NCBI GenBank assembly: GCA_910579575.1
Contig: CAJTUM010000006.1
Span: 48,890-112,889, forward strand
From: an uncultured Eubacteriales bacterium
GTDB lineage: Bacteria; Bacillota; Clostridia; Oscillospirales; Butyricicoccaceae
DNA length: 64,000 nucleotides
Reading direction: 5' to 3'
How positions within the stretch are numbered: the first letter of the stretch is position 1; each line of letters begins with the position of its first letter. Under the pieces are notes generated by a model. The model ran no database searches. It had not been told where the DNA came from and was given only the letters and a program-made list of their open reading frames with translations. Positions 1 through 8,282 of the stretch are shown piece after piece. Position numbers and translations under genes: made by a program.

Positions 1-2
1 AG

Positions 3-758
3 CCCGCGCCGCTGGACGATCCCTTGGGCCTGCATCGGCAGATTGAGGCGGTGAAGCTGGCTTTCATCGACGGTCTGCATTATATTGCCGACCCCCGCTA
101 TATGAAGGTTTCGACCGAGGAAATGCTTTCTCCCGAATACGCCGCCGCGCGCCGCAAGCTGATTGGCGAAAAAGCCCTGGAGCCGGCCCCGGGCAACCCC
201 AAAAACCCGGGCACCGTTTATCTGTGCGCCGCAGACGACGAGGGCAACATGATCTCCTATATCCAGAGCAATTATGCCGGCTTCGGCTCGGGCGTGGTGG
301 TCCCAGGCACAGGCGTCGCTTTGCAGAACCGAGGCAGCGGCTTCAACCTGAACCCGGAGAGCGCCAATGTGGCCGCGCCGGGCAAACGGCCTTACCACAC
401 CATTATTCCCGGCTTTTTGACCAAGGACGGCAAGCCGGTGGGGCCCTTTGGCGTCATGGGGGGCTTTATGCAGCCTCAAGGCCATGTGCAAGTGGCGACC
501 CGCCTCATCGACGGCGGCTTGAATCCCCAAGCCTGCATCGACGCCCCTCGCTGGATGTGGACCGCAGGCAAAAACATCAGCCTGGAGCCGGAGTACCCCG
601 CTTATCTGGCGGAAAGCCTGGTTCAGCGGGGCCATAAGATTTCCTTTGAGGGCAATCGGGGCGTTTTTGGCAGAAGCCAAATGATTTTCAAAACCCCCTA
701 TGGCACGCTGATAGGCGGAACAGAATCCCGCTGCGAGGGCGCTTGCGCCGCCTGGTAA
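3..758 (+). CDS. ggt: gamma-glutamyltransferase, C-terminal part (gene enters from the left edge)
   Basis: Only the last 251 codons are in the window; the reading frame is open from base 3. The family cleaves gamma-glutamyl bonds (glutathione and related peptides) and matures by self-cleavage just before a threonine nucleophile that becomes the N-terminus of the small subunit. Here that site is most likely the Thr in NPGTVYLCAADDEGN (about codon 71 of the visible part), followed by the small-subunit signatures SYIQSNYAGFGSG, YHTIIPGF and GGFMQPQGHVQV. No signal peptide can be judged because the N-terminus is missing. A hairpin terminator follows at once, so it ends its transcription unit. Family assignment is secure; whether it is a periplasmic GGT or an intracellular acylase-type relative is not. 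Confidence 0.9.
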   Translation, partial: PAPLDDPLGLHRQIEAVKLAFIDGLHYIADPRYMKVSTEEMLSPEYAAARRKLIGEKALEPAPGNPKNPGTVYLCAADDEGNMISYIQSNYAGFGSGVVVPGTGVALQNRGSGFNLNPESANVAAPGKRPYHTIIPGFLTKDGKPVGPFGVMGGFMQPQGHVQVATRLIDGGLNPQACIDAPRWMWTAGKNISLEPEYPAYLAESLVQRGHKISFEGNRGVFGRSQMIFKTPYGTLIGGTESRCEGACAAW

Positions 759-765
759 AACCAAA

Positions 766-804
766 ACAACCGCCCAGGGCCTGGTTCAAAGGCCCTGGGT
801 TGGT
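766..804 (+). terminator. terminator of the gamma-glutamyltransferase gene
   Basis: A 9-bp perfect stem, CCCAGGGCC (773-781) with GGCCCTGGG (791-799), is extended by CAACC/GGTTG flanks. The T-tract is short (TTGGTTG), so termination may be partial. Confidence 0.65.
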
Positions 805-826
805 TGAAATTTCTAAAATAAAACGG

Positions 827-855
827 TTGACAACCGCCTGCAAAGGTGGTATACT
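827..855 (+). promoter_or_regulatory. sigma-A promoter of the initiator tRNA gene
   Basis: TTGACA (827-832), a 17-nt spacer and TATACT (850-855) lie 31 bases upstream of the tRNA. Both boxes are near consensus, as expected for a stable RNA gene. Confidence 0.85.
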
Positions 856-886
856 AAACAAGCATTCAAAAGAGGAAAGCAAATAT

Positions 887-963
<77 letters not shown>

Positions 964-965
964 TC

Positions 966-1003
966 AATCCCTTGATTTCTATTGAGATCAAGGGATTTTT
1001 TTG
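966..1003 (+). terminator. terminator of the tRNA-fMet gene
   Basis: AATCCCTTGAT (966-976) pairs perfectly with ATCAAGGGATT (987-997) and runs into a T-tract (996-1002). Confidence 0.88.
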
Positions 1004-1132
1004 CGCTTATCTTTCTTTTTTGCGGCCTCTTCCGGCGGTTTTTCCCTTTGAACATTTCGTGTAACGTTTTGCTTCTGGGCGGGTCTAATAGACAGACGGA
1101 AAAAAGCGGCGGAGAGAAGCGGGGCGTCGGCA

Positions 1133-2098
1133 ATGAAAAAGCGAGATGCGTATTACTGCAATCTTAAATTTTTACTGATATTCCTTGTGGTTTTCGGGCA
1201 TTGGATTGAGCCATATATTGCATTCTCGACATGGGCCGCTGGGGTCTATCGCATTGTTTATGCGGCTCATATGCCGCTGTTCATATTTTTATCTGGCGTG
1301 TTTTTAGATTCGGGCGATCGAGCGAAGACGCAAGCGTACCGGATGTTGCTTTGGTATCTGATTACACAAACAATTATAATATTAGCAAGTAAAATATATG
1401 GGAATATAGCGCCGTTTTGTCGCCCTTTTTGGCATTTATGGTATCTGTTGAGCTTGAGCCAATGGTCTTTTCTATACTGGGGGTTGGAGCGATGGGGGCG
1501 TTTGTCCAGCAGGCCGCTTTGGGTCCGATGGGGAGTCGTTTTACTAGCTGTTGGGGTTGGGTGCGCCGCAGGATGTTTGCCTTGGGTTGGTCGGGAATGG
1601 TCCTTGTCCCGGACGCTGGCGTTTTTCCCCTATCTGCTGGCCGGTCGATTTTGCCCCAAAAACATTTTTTGCGGGAAATACTTTGCCGGATTTGCCGCCT
1701 TGGCGGGCTTTGGCGCCACATATCTTCTGTGCGGCCCCTATATTCCGACCAGCTTTTTCTATCAGGCGGAATCTTATGGAGCGCTGGGACCGGCCTGGGG
1801 CATAGGGCTGCGCTTGATTTGTTATTGGATGGGAGGGCTTTTGGGAATCGGCGTCCTGTCGCTGACGCCCAATCGACGTCTGATTTTTTCGCCGCTTGGA
1901 GCAAATACTTTGGGAATCTACCTGTGTCACGCGCCGCTGGCGGGCTTGTTTCGGTTGTTGCCGCTGTCTCCTGTGGAAATGCTCTGGGCGGGGCCTTTTG
2001 CGTCGCTGTGGATCGTTTGCCTGCTTTGGCAGGCGTTTCGGTGGCGAGGGCCGCTTTATGCGATTCGCCGAATGGAGCGAAAGGCGGACGAGATATGA
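1133..2098 (+). CDS. acyltransferase-3 family membrane protein
   Basis: A 321-residue, very hydrophobic protein of about ten membrane segments. The N-terminal block (residues 1-50) matches the acyltransferase-3/OafA pattern: YCNLKFLLIFLVVFGHWIEP, with the His of the FGH motif, then HMPLFIFLSGVF. This family transfers acetyl or other acyl groups to surface polysaccharides, peptidoglycan or lipids from the cytoplasmic membrane. The substrate cannot be read from sequence. A GGAGAG-type ribosome site precedes the ATG. Its stop overlaps the start of the ECF sigma gene (ATGA), so the three genes to 3764 form one transcription unit, which suggests the acyltransferase may belong to an envelope-stress regulon. 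Confidence 0.85.
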   Translation: MKKRDAYYCNLKFLLIFLVVFGHWIEPYIAFSTWAAGVYRIVYAAHMPLFIFLSGVFLDSGDRAKTQAYRMLLWYLITQTIIILASKIYGNIAPFCRPFWHLWYLLSLSQWSFLYWGLERWGRLSSRPLWVRWGVVLLAVGVGCAAGCLPWVGREWSLSRTLAFFPYLLAGRFCPKNIFCGKYFAGFAALAGFGATYLLCGPYIPTSFFYQAESYGALGPAWGIGLRLICYWMGGLLGIGVLSLTPNRRLIFSPLGANTLGIYLCHAPLAGLFRLLPLSPVEMLWAGPFASLWIVCLLWQAFRWRGPLYAIRRMERKADEI

Positions 2099-2577
2099 TT
2101 TTTAAGGAGATCTATGAGGAATATAGTCAATCGGTGTATCGATTTTGCCTGTCCCTGGTCGGGAACCCAGACGAAGCGGAGGAATTGATGCAGGAGACCT
2201 TTTACCGAGCCTTTTTAGCGGCAGATCGTTTCGAGGGGCGAAGCACAGTATATACCTGGCTTTGCCAGATTGGGAAAAACGCTTGGTTGAAGGAGTGCCG
2301 ACGGCGCAGGCGTTACGGCGAGCTGCCGGCGGGAGGGTCCGCCGCTGTGGATACGGCTCCATCGCCGGAGGAATGGAGCATTGTGCAAGACGAGTATGCC
2401 CGCGTCCGCCGAGCCATCTTTCGTTTGGAAGAGCCGTATAAGGACGTTTTTGTGCTGCATATGTTCGGCGGGCTTCCGCTGAAAGAAATCGCCCAAGCCC
2501 ACGGCAAATCGGAAAGCTGGGCGAGAGTCTCTTATTACCGGGCAAAACAAAAAATCATTCAGGAGGCGAAAGGATGA
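2095..2577 (+). CDS. ECF-type RNA polymerase sigma factor
   Basis: A 160-residue sigma-70 family protein with region 2 (about residues 8-75: YRFCLSLVGNPDEAEELMQE, then TFYRAF and the WLCQIGKNAW helix) and region 4 (about 100-155: PYKDVFVLHMFGGLPLKEIA, then the SESWARVSYYRAKQKI recognition helix). There is no region 1 or 3, which is typical of ECF factors. The ATG at 2095 was chosen because it starts the conserved region directly and overlaps the previous stop; the same frame is open far upstream but that part is unlike any sigma factor. It overlaps the downstream anti-sigma gene by four bases, the usual arrangement for a sigma/anti-sigma pair. Confidence 0.93.
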   Translation: MIFKEIYEEYSQSVYRFCLSLVGNPDEAEELMQETFYRAFLAADRFEGRSTVYTWLCQIGKNAWLKECRRRRRYGELPAGGSAAVDTAPSPEEWSIVQDEYARVRRAIFRLEEPYKDVFVLHMFGGLPLKEIAQAHGKSESWARVSYYRAKQKIIQEAKG

Positions 2578-3764
2578 AGCTGAGCTGTAAAATCATCCAA
2601 GATTTGCTGCTGCTGTATACGGACGACGCCTGTTCGCAGGAAAGCCGAATCGCGGTGGAGGAGCACCTGGCGCATTGCCCCGCCTGCCGCCGGCATATGG
2701 AGGCGCTCAAGCTGCCGGAAGCTATGGCGGAGCCGATACCGGAGCCAGTGATTCAGGAGAGAGTGAGGAAAAACAGCTTTCGGAAGCTGCGGAGGCGGTG
2801 GCTTCTCTCTGTGCTGGCGGTGTTGCTTCTGTTTCCCACGCTTCTTTTGGGCGTTATGGGAATACATGAATACCAAGGCGAGGGCCTGGCCTTCACCAAT
2901 TTGGATGAGATTTTTCTCGCTCGGCGGCTGATGAGTCTGATGGAAAAGCGGCGTTTTGAAGAGGCTGCGAAGCTGATTGATTTTGAATCCAGATATCAAG
3001 AAATTCAGGAGATTTTGGCATGGACGCCAGAGGATTATATGCCCAAGGCGATACCGTGCGCTGTGGATGGGGAAATGTGGGCGGCAAATCCCCAGCTGGC
3101 GGAGCAGTATGGAATCCAAAAGCTTGGCGAAAACAGCGACGAGTTGTGGGAACAGCTGGTCTTCCATCAAGTCCAAGGAATATTGATTCCCGAAAGGGCT
3201 TGGGAGCGCATTGTTTCCAAATTTTCTGCCGAGGAGCTGGAGTATAACCAGGTATATGACGTCTATTTTCGGATCGAAACGCCTTGGGGCCGGTTTTATA
3301 CGGGCGACGGCGAATTGAGGGGGGAGACGGAGTTTGCGCCGGAGAACTTGGTGGGGCGCCTGGACTTTGTCCCGGAGGAGCTGTTCCAGGCGGCCCAGGA
3401 TGGGCTGAGGCGGGAAGCCCGCCAGTCCTACCAGTGGAACCAAGAATATTATGCTTTTGCGGCGGATATGAGCCTGGAGGACTATACCCAGACAATGAAA
3501 GATACCTTTGCGCAGACTCTCAAGCGCTATTGCGCCAGAGGCGGCGCCGTTCAGAATCCGCATTTTACAGGCGCTTACCGAATGGAGCGGCAGTGGGAGA
3601 TTGAAATTTCTTCTTTGATACGGCTGGAGTCCGGCGGAGAGAGCCATTGGGTCCGATATGAGTTTATGGTTCAGGATAGGCGACTGCGGCTGATCGGAGG
3701 CAGCCGCCCGGACGAACTGCATAAGGACCCGGTTGCGGCGGCGCTGCGATTGTCTCGCCCCTGA
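2574..3764 (+). CDS. membrane anti-sigma factor with zinc-finger HC2 domain
   Basis: A 396-residue protein. Residues 5-45 carry a zinc anti-sigma motif, EEHLAHCPACRRHME (His-x3-Cys-x2-Cys), which in this family wraps the partner sigma factor. One membrane segment follows at about 76-97 (LLSVLAVLLLFPTLLLGVMG). The remaining roughly 300 residues lie outside the membrane and I do not recognise a named domain in them. Overlap with the sigma gene supports its role as the cognate inhibitor; the large external domain is the likely signal sensor. The extracytoplasmic part is longer than in minimal anti-sigma factors. Confidence 0.88.
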   Translation: MKLSCKIIQDLLLLYTDDACSQESRIAVEEHLAHCPACRRHMEALKLPEAMAEPIPEPVIQERVRKNSFRKLRRRWLLSVLAVLLLFPTLLLGVMGIHEYQGEGLAFTNLDEIFLARRLMSLMEKRRFEEAAKLIDFESRYQEIQEILAWTPEDYMPKAIPCAVDGEMWAANPQLAEQYGIQKLGENSDELWEQLVFHQVQGILIPERAWERIVSKFSAEELEYNQVYDVYFRIETPWGRFYTGDGELRGETEFAPENLVGRLDFVPEELFQAAQDGLRREARQSYQWNQEYYAFAADMSLEDYTQTMKDTFAQTLKRYCARGGAVQNPHFTGAYRMERQWEIEISSLIRLESGGESHWVRYEFMVQDRRLRLIGGSRPDELHKDPVAAALRLSRP

Positions 3765-3821
3765 TTCCGTCCGTTTGTTTCAATGGACTGATCAGATCTC
3801 TGGAAAAAATGGCGGAGCGCT

Positions 3822-3866
3822 AAAAAGCCGCAGGGCCCATAACATGGGGCTCTGCGGCTTTGGTTT
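3822..3866. terminator. bidirectional terminator between convergent genes
   Basis: AAAGCCGCAGGGCCC (3824-3838) pairs with GGGCTCTGCGGCTTT (3847-3861) with one mismatch. The A-run at 3822-3826 gives a U-tract on the minus strand, and TGGTTTTG follows on the plus strand. It serves both the anti-sigma gene and the SLH gene. Confidence 0.8.
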
Positions 3867-3873
3867 TGTTGGG

Positions 3874-4950
3874 TTATTTCAGTTGATCGGCTTGCTGGTA
3901 AATGCGCAGGGAAAGGATAATGGCTTGTTCGCGGGTGGCGGTGGCATACCCTTGGGCCTCTTGTTCGCTGGTGATATTTTTCGGGGCGAAAAGAACGTCG
4001 GTCACGCCCTGGATAATGCCCATTTTGGCCATATAATAGACAGAAGGTTTGGCGAAAGCCGAAATATCGGCGTCGTCAGCGAAGAGAGCCACGTCCGAAG
4101 TATCCAAAACATATTGGCTGTCAGAAGCAAGATTCCAATCTGCAAACCGATATTTTTTAACGACGCGACACAGCATAGTGGCCAGTTGTTCCCGATTGAT
4201 GGCGTCATCCGGCGCAAATTCTGTGGCAGAGAGCCCCACGGCGATATTCAGGGAAAAAGCTTTTTCAATATCCCCTTTGTTGGGGTTTGCGGCAATATCA
4301 GCAAAGGGGGCGCTGGCGCTGGGCGCAGGGGCGCCTGTCAGGCTTTCATAGAGCTTGACGGCCACGGCAGTAAATTCCGCTCGGGTGATGGGCCGGGTCA
4401 TGTCGGCGTCCTTCAGCGTGTCTGGAATCAAGCCTGCAATGTTGGCTTCGGTCATGGATTCCCGGGCCCAGGCAGAGGTGCGGCTGGCGCTGAAGGGAAG
4501 GTCTTTGACGCGGCTGTCATAATAGGTCCCTACCATGCGCAGCTCGCCGTTTGCGCTTTGTTGAATCACGCCCTCATAACCCTGCTCCTGCAGCACGGTG
4601 ATATTGCTGGGGTGACCTGTCACCTGGTCCAGCCACATGGAGAAGGCGTTGGTTGAGAAATCGATTTTGCCGACAAAATCGTACGTATACCAGATGGAAT
4701 CGAAATTGGCGCCTTGGCCTTCCACAGAGGTGATTTTTGCCGACCCGGTAAAATTCCCCTGTTGGTCGCAGCTGTTGATGGTGAAATCGATGTAACGGTT
4801 GATGAGATCGTTGTTGTGGGTGCCGGTGAACTGCCCGAACCAGGAGGTGTTGGCAAAATCGCCAGGGTCATAGGCCAGGGCGGTTATGGGCAGCAATGAG
4901 CAGACCAGCGCCGCCGCCAGTAGGGCGCAGAGCAATTTTTTCCGTTTCAT
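3874..4950 (-). CDS. secreted SLH-domain (S-layer homology) protein
   Basis: A 358-residue protein with a signal peptide (MKRKKLLCALLAAALVCSLL, cleavage near ALA-YD at about 26). Residues 27-165 form an unrecognised region rich in Asn, Thr and aromatic residues. About 170-355 holds three SLH-type repeats, recognisable by ITRAEFTAVAVKLYE, INREQLATMLCRVV and ATREQAIILSLRIY together with NIAVGLSATEFAPDDA. SLH repeats bind pyruvylated secondary cell-wall polymers, so the protein is probably displayed on the surface. It is transcribed alone from its own promoter. The function of the N-terminal half is unknown. Confidence 0.85.
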   Translation of the reverse strand: MKRKKLLCALLAAALVCSLLPITALAYDPGDFANTSWFGQFTGTHNNDLINRYIDFTINSCDQQGNFTGSAKITSVEGQGANFDSIWYTYDFVGKIDFSTNAFSMWLDQVTGHPSNITVLQEQGYEGVIQQSANGELRMVGTYYDSRVKDLPFSASRTSAWARESMTEANIAGLIPDTLKDADMTRPITRAEFTAVAVKLYESLTGAPAPSASAPFADIAANPNKGDIEKAFSLNIAVGLSATEFAPDDAINREQLATMLCRVVKKYRFADWNLASDSQYVLDTSDVALFADDADISAFAKPSVYYMAKMGIIQGVTDVLFAPKNITSEQEAQGYATATREQAIILSLRIYQQADQLK

Positions 4951-5000
4951 GTGAAAACATCCTTTCCTTGTTTCTCTTTTGAAGGCTTAGAGACTTTTCT

Positions 5001-5029
5001 ATTTTACCGCTTTTTGTTGGGCGCCGCAA
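5001..5029 (-). promoter_or_regulatory. promoter of the SLH protein gene
   Basis: On the minus strand TTGCGG (5029-5024), a 17-nt spacer and TAAAAT (5006-5001) sit about 50 bases upstream of the start codon. Confidence 0.65.
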
Positions 5030-5141
5030 GCGGGAAAATGCAAAATCTGCGCGGCAGGGCCGAAAAATGGGGCTTGACGGCGGCCGACTGGTGTGGTATT
5101 CTTGCAACAGACCGGCGGTTTGTTTATGGGAGGGGAAATGT

Positions 5142-5816
5142 TTGGCGCGGAATAAATATCCAGAGGAGACGGTGCAAAAAATTCTGGACACGGCGGAACG
5201 GCTGTTTATCGAAGAAGGCTATGATAGAGCTTCGCTTCAGGATATTATCCAAGCCACGGGCCTTTCCAAAGGGGCGATTTATCATCATTTTACCTCCAAG
5301 GAGGATATTTTTTATTCGGTATGCGACCGCATTGGGCGGCGGAACGCCGAAATACTGGCGAAAATTCGAGACGACGACAGGCTGAACGGCTTGGACAAGC
5401 TGAGGAATATGTTCAAAGCGTCTATGCATCCAGAACGGCAGGCCAAGATGTTTTGTATGATGCCCTATTTGCTGGATAACGCCAAGTTTTTGGCCGCCGA
5501 AATGCAGAGCATTTTTGCCGAGGTAGCGCCGGACTTTGTGGAGCCCATCCTCCGCCAAGGCATGGCCGACGGCTCGATTTGCACAGATTGCCCCAAGGAG
5601 CTGGCGGAGGCTATGATGCTTTTGTCGGATATTTGGATCAATCCCATTGTCCGCCCTTCTTCTCCAGAGGAAATCCGCGCCCGGTGCGCCCTGTATAATC
5701 AGCTGTTCAGCGGCTTCGGCGTGTCTGGCTTGATCGACCAGGAAATGGTGGAGACGCTGACGCATTATGCCGAGATGGCCCGCAGCCAGACGCCGAGCCC
5801 CCAAGAAAAACAATAA
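5142..5816 (+). CDS. TetR/AcrR family transcriptional regulator
   Basis: A 224-residue regulator. Residues 8-55 hold the TetR helix-turn-helix, ILDTAERLFIEEGYDRASLQ, then ATGLSKGAIYHHFTSKEDIF; the rest is a ligand-binding helical domain. The TTG at 5142 was chosen because GGGAGGGG (5129-5135) lies at good spacing and the conserved domain begins there; an ATG at 5067 would add 25 unrelated residues. It is followed by a terminator and then by an efflux gene whose upstream region carries a perfect TetR-type palindrome, so it most likely represses that pump and is relieved by the pump's substrate. Confidence 0.9.
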   Translation: MARNKYPEETVQKILDTAERLFIEEGYDRASLQDIIQATGLSKGAIYHHFTSKEDIFYSVCDRIGRRNAEILAKIRDDDRLNGLDKLRNMFKASMHPERQAKMFCMMPYLLDNAKFLAAEMQSIFAEVAPDFVEPILRQGMADGSICTDCPKELAEAMMLLSDIWINPIVRPSSPEEIRARCALYNQLFSGFGVSGLIDQEMVETLTHYAEMARSQTPSPQEKQ

Positions 5817-5819
5817 ACC

Positions 5820-5850
5820 AAAGAACTGCCCTGGGGCAGGTTCTTTTTTG
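5820..5850 (+). terminator. terminator of the tetR gene
   Basis: AAGAACTGCCC pairs with GGGCAGGTTCTT (one bulged G) and is followed by a six-T tract ending at 5849. Confidence 0.8.
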
Positions 5851-5858
5851 ACAATATA

Positions 5859-5882
5859 AAAACCGACGGTCGGTTTTATAAT
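5859..5882 (+). promoter_or_regulatory. TetR operator overlapping the MFS gene promoter
   Basis: AAAACCGACGGTCGGTTTT (5859-5877) is a perfect 9-1-9 palindrome of the kind bound by TetR/AcrR regulators. It abuts TATAAT (5877-5882), the likely -10 box of the efflux gene. A TTGACA at 5848-5853 is 23 nt upstream, too far for a normal -35, so the -35 is uncertain. Confidence 0.8.
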
Positions 5883-5947
5883 CGGTAAAATCCGTCTTTT
5901 CAAGAGCGTTCAGAGGTTCTGAAAGGCCGATAGGAGGATTGATTGCA

Positions 5948-7198
5948 ATGAAGACGAAAGAAAAACGACTCTTTTCCCGGGATTTCACGTTGGTAGTGGT
6001 TGGACAGATTATCTCTTTGTTTGGCAACGCCATTTTGCGCTTTGCTTTGCCGCTGTATCTGCTGCGGCAAACAGGCTCCCCTGAGCTGCTGGGGGCGGCA
6101 GGGGCGGCGGCGCTGATTCCCGCCGTGCTGTGTTCGCCCATCGGCGGCGTGACGGCGGATAGAGCCAATAAGCGAAACATCATGGTCGCCCTGGATTTTT
6201 CCACAGCAGCTTTGGTTCTGCTGTTTTCCCTGCTGTTGGGGCGGGTTCCTTTGGCGCCGCTGACGGTGGCCTGCCTCATGCTGCTCTATGGCATTGCAGG
6301 GGCTTATCAACCGGCGGTCCAGGCAAGCATTCCTCTGCTGGCGGGGGAGGGGCGGCTGACCCAAGCCAACGCCGTGATCAACATGGTGAGCACGCTTTCC
6401 GGCTTGCTGGGGCCGGCTCTGGGCGGCGTGCTGTTCGGCGCGTTGGGCATTCGGCCCATTTTGTGGGTGAGCGCAGGCTGCTTTTTCTGCTCCGCTATGA
6501 TGGAGCTGTTGATTCATATTCCCTATCAACCGCGAACCCATGCGAGCGGCGCGCTGACGGCGGCGCGAAAGGATCTGGAGCAGAGCTGGCGCTTTGTCCG
6601 GCGGGAGCGGCCGGTGTTTCTGTCTGTGACGGCGGCGCTGGCGTTGTTTAATTTGGCGCTGTCTGCCGCATTGATTGTGGGAGTTCCTGTGGCTGTGGTG
6701 CAGACGCTGGGCATGAGCGACAGCCGCCTGGGCTTTGCGCAGGGCGCCATGGGGCTGGGCGGCTTGGTTGGCGGCGCGCTGGCGGCAGCCCTGGGGGAGC
6801 GCTTGCGTCCTCGGCGGGGAAGCGTTTTGCTGTTGGCCGCCAGCCTGACGGCGGCGGGCATGAGCGCAGGTTTGTTGCCGGGAATACCGCCCCAAATTGG
6901 TTATTGGGCGGTTGCAGCCATGAGCTTTGTCATGATGGCGCTGGCCACAATGTTGACAGTGGCGCTCAGCGCAGCCGTTCAGCGGCAGACGCCGCCGGAG
7001 ATGCTTGGCAAGGTAATGGCTTTTATCCTGGCGGCGGCCAACTGCGCTTCGCCCTTGGGTCAGGCTGTTTATGGAGCGCTGCTGGAGCGGAGGCCGCCTT
7101 GGGTTGTGTTGATGGGAGCAGCCGTCGCCGCGGCGCTGATAGCCTGCTATTCCCGAAAAGCCTTTCGCCAGTTGGACCCGGCTCAGAGCCAAGGATAG
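5948..7198 (+). CDS. MFS efflux transporter
   Basis: A 416-residue protein with about twelve membrane segments. The first half shows LVVVGQIISLFGNAILRFAL and the A-motif-like GGVTADRANKRNIM loop between segments 2 and 3; the layout resembles the MFS_3/EntS-like drug and siderophore exporters. The ATG at 5948 has AGGAGG (5933-5938) nine bases upstream; the TTG at 5939 is too close to that site. It lies downstream of a TetR gene and a TetR operator, so expression is probably induced by the compound it exports. The substrate is unknown. Confidence 0.88.
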   Translation: MKTKEKRLFSRDFTLVVVGQIISLFGNAILRFALPLYLLRQTGSPELLGAAGAAALIPAVLCSPIGGVTADRANKRNIMVALDFSTAALVLLFSLLLGRVPLAPLTVACLMLLYGIAGAYQPAVQASIPLLAGEGRLTQANAVINMVSTLSGLLGPALGGVLFGALGIRPILWVSAGCFFCSAMMELLIHIPYQPRTHASGALTAARKDLEQSWRFVRRERPVFLSVTAALALFNLALSAALIVGVPVAVVQTLGMSDSRLGFAQGAMGLGGLVGGALAAALGERLRPRRGSVLLLAASLTAAGMSAGLLPGIPPQIGYWAVAAMSFVMMALATMLTVALSAAVQRQTPPEMLGKVMAFILAAANCASPLGQAVYGALLERRPPWVVLMGAAVAAALIACYSRKAFRQLDPAQSQG

Positions 7199-7261
7199 CC
7201 TGTTGGAAAAGCAGGATAGGAGCAAACAAAATTTGATTCCCAGAAAATCAAAACGGAAAAG

Positions 7262-7301
7262 CGCAAAGAAAACAGCGCGGCCAAGATTGGCCGCGCTGTT
7301 T
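7262..7301 (-). terminator. terminator of the opp operon
   Basis: A 13-bp perfect stem (7271-7283 with 7288-7300; AACAGCGCGGCCA and its complement) has a 4-nt loop. On the minus strand it is followed by TTTTCTTTG. It lies just beyond the stop of the last opp gene. Confidence 0.85.
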
Positions 7302-7313
7302 GACAGATCGAAG

Positions 7314-8282
7314 TTAATGTTGCAGGTCGCGCCAATAGTGGCAGGCCACAAAATGACCGGGGGCAGCTTCCTCCAGCACAGGAGGTTCCTGCGCGCAGCG
7401 GTCGGTGGCGTAAGCGCACCGGGGGCGGAATTTGCAGCCCGAAGGCGGGTCGATGGGGCTGGGGACCTCGCCTTCCAAGGGGATGCGCTGACGGGACTTT
7501 TCCGAATCCGGGTCGGCTTCGGGAATAGCGGAAATCAGCGCCTTGGTATAGGGATGCAGCGCGCTGCTGAAAATATCCTGGCTGGCGCCCAGCTCCACCA
7601 GGCTGCCCAGATACATGATGCCAACGCGGTCGGAAATATGGCGGACCATAGAAAGGTCGTGGGAAATAAACAGATAAGTCAGGTGATTTTCCCGCTGCAA
7701 ATTGATCAGCAGGTTGACGATTTGGGCCTGGATGGAAACGTCCAAAGCGGAAATCGGCTCGTCGCAGACGATAAATTCCGGGTTGACCGCCAGGGCGCGG
7801 GCGATGCCGATTCTCTGGCGCTGGCCGCCGGAAAGCTCATGAACAAAGCGGTTGGCGTAATCCTCCGTCAGGTTGACCTGGGCCAACAGCTGGTTGACTT
7901 TTTCTTGCTTTTCCTTTTCGCTGTAATGCATATGAACGCCCATGCCCTCGGCGATGATTTCGGCGATGGTCATGCGGGGGTCCAAGGCGGAATAAGGGTC
8001 CTGGAAAATCATCTGAGCGTTTTTCTTAAAGGAAAGCAGCTGCTTGCCCCGCAGATGAGAAATTTCCTGTCCTTTGAAAAGGATCTGCCCGGAGGTTTGG
8101 TCATAGAGCTTGAGCAGCGTGCGGCCGCAGGTGGTTTTGCCGCAGCCGGATTCGCCCACCAGGCCCAGCGTCTCGCCGGGGCGGATATAAAAGGATACGT
8201 TGTCTACCGCTTTCAGAGTGCGTTTGCGGCCGGCGGGAAAGTATTTACAGAGGTTTTTCACCTCTACCATATATTCGCTCAT
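7314..8282 (-). CDS. oppF: oligopeptide/dipeptide ABC transporter ATP-binding protein (OppF-like)
   Basis: A 322-residue ATPase with Walker [10 protein letters not shown] (about residue 43), Q-loop MIFQDPYSALDPR, signature LSGGQRQR and Walker B EFIVCDEP. The C-terminal extension SGCKFRPRCAYATDRC is the Cys-rich tail of the oligopeptide-type importers. It is the second of two different ATPases in the operon and its ATG overlaps the stop of the upstream oppD, so the two are translationally coupled and probably form the heterodimer that powers uptake. The substrate may be oligopeptides, dipeptides or muropeptides; nothing in the ATPase decides this. Confidence 0.92.
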   Translation of the reverse strand: MSEYMVEVKNLCKYFPAGRKRTLKAVDNVSFYIRPGETLGLVGESGCGKTTCGRTLLKLYDQTSGQILFKGQEISHLRGKQLLSFKKNAQMIFQDPYSALDPRMTIAEIIAEGMGVHMHYSEKEKQEKVNQLLAQVNLTEDYANRFVHELSGGQRQRIGIARALAVNPEFIVCDEPISALDVSIQAQIVNLLINLQRENHLTYLFISHDLSMVRHISDRVGIMYLGSLVELGASQDIFSSALHPYTKALISAIPEADPDSEKSRQRIPLEGEVPSPIDPPSGCKFRPRCAYATDRCAQEPPVLEEAAPGHFVACHYWRDLQH

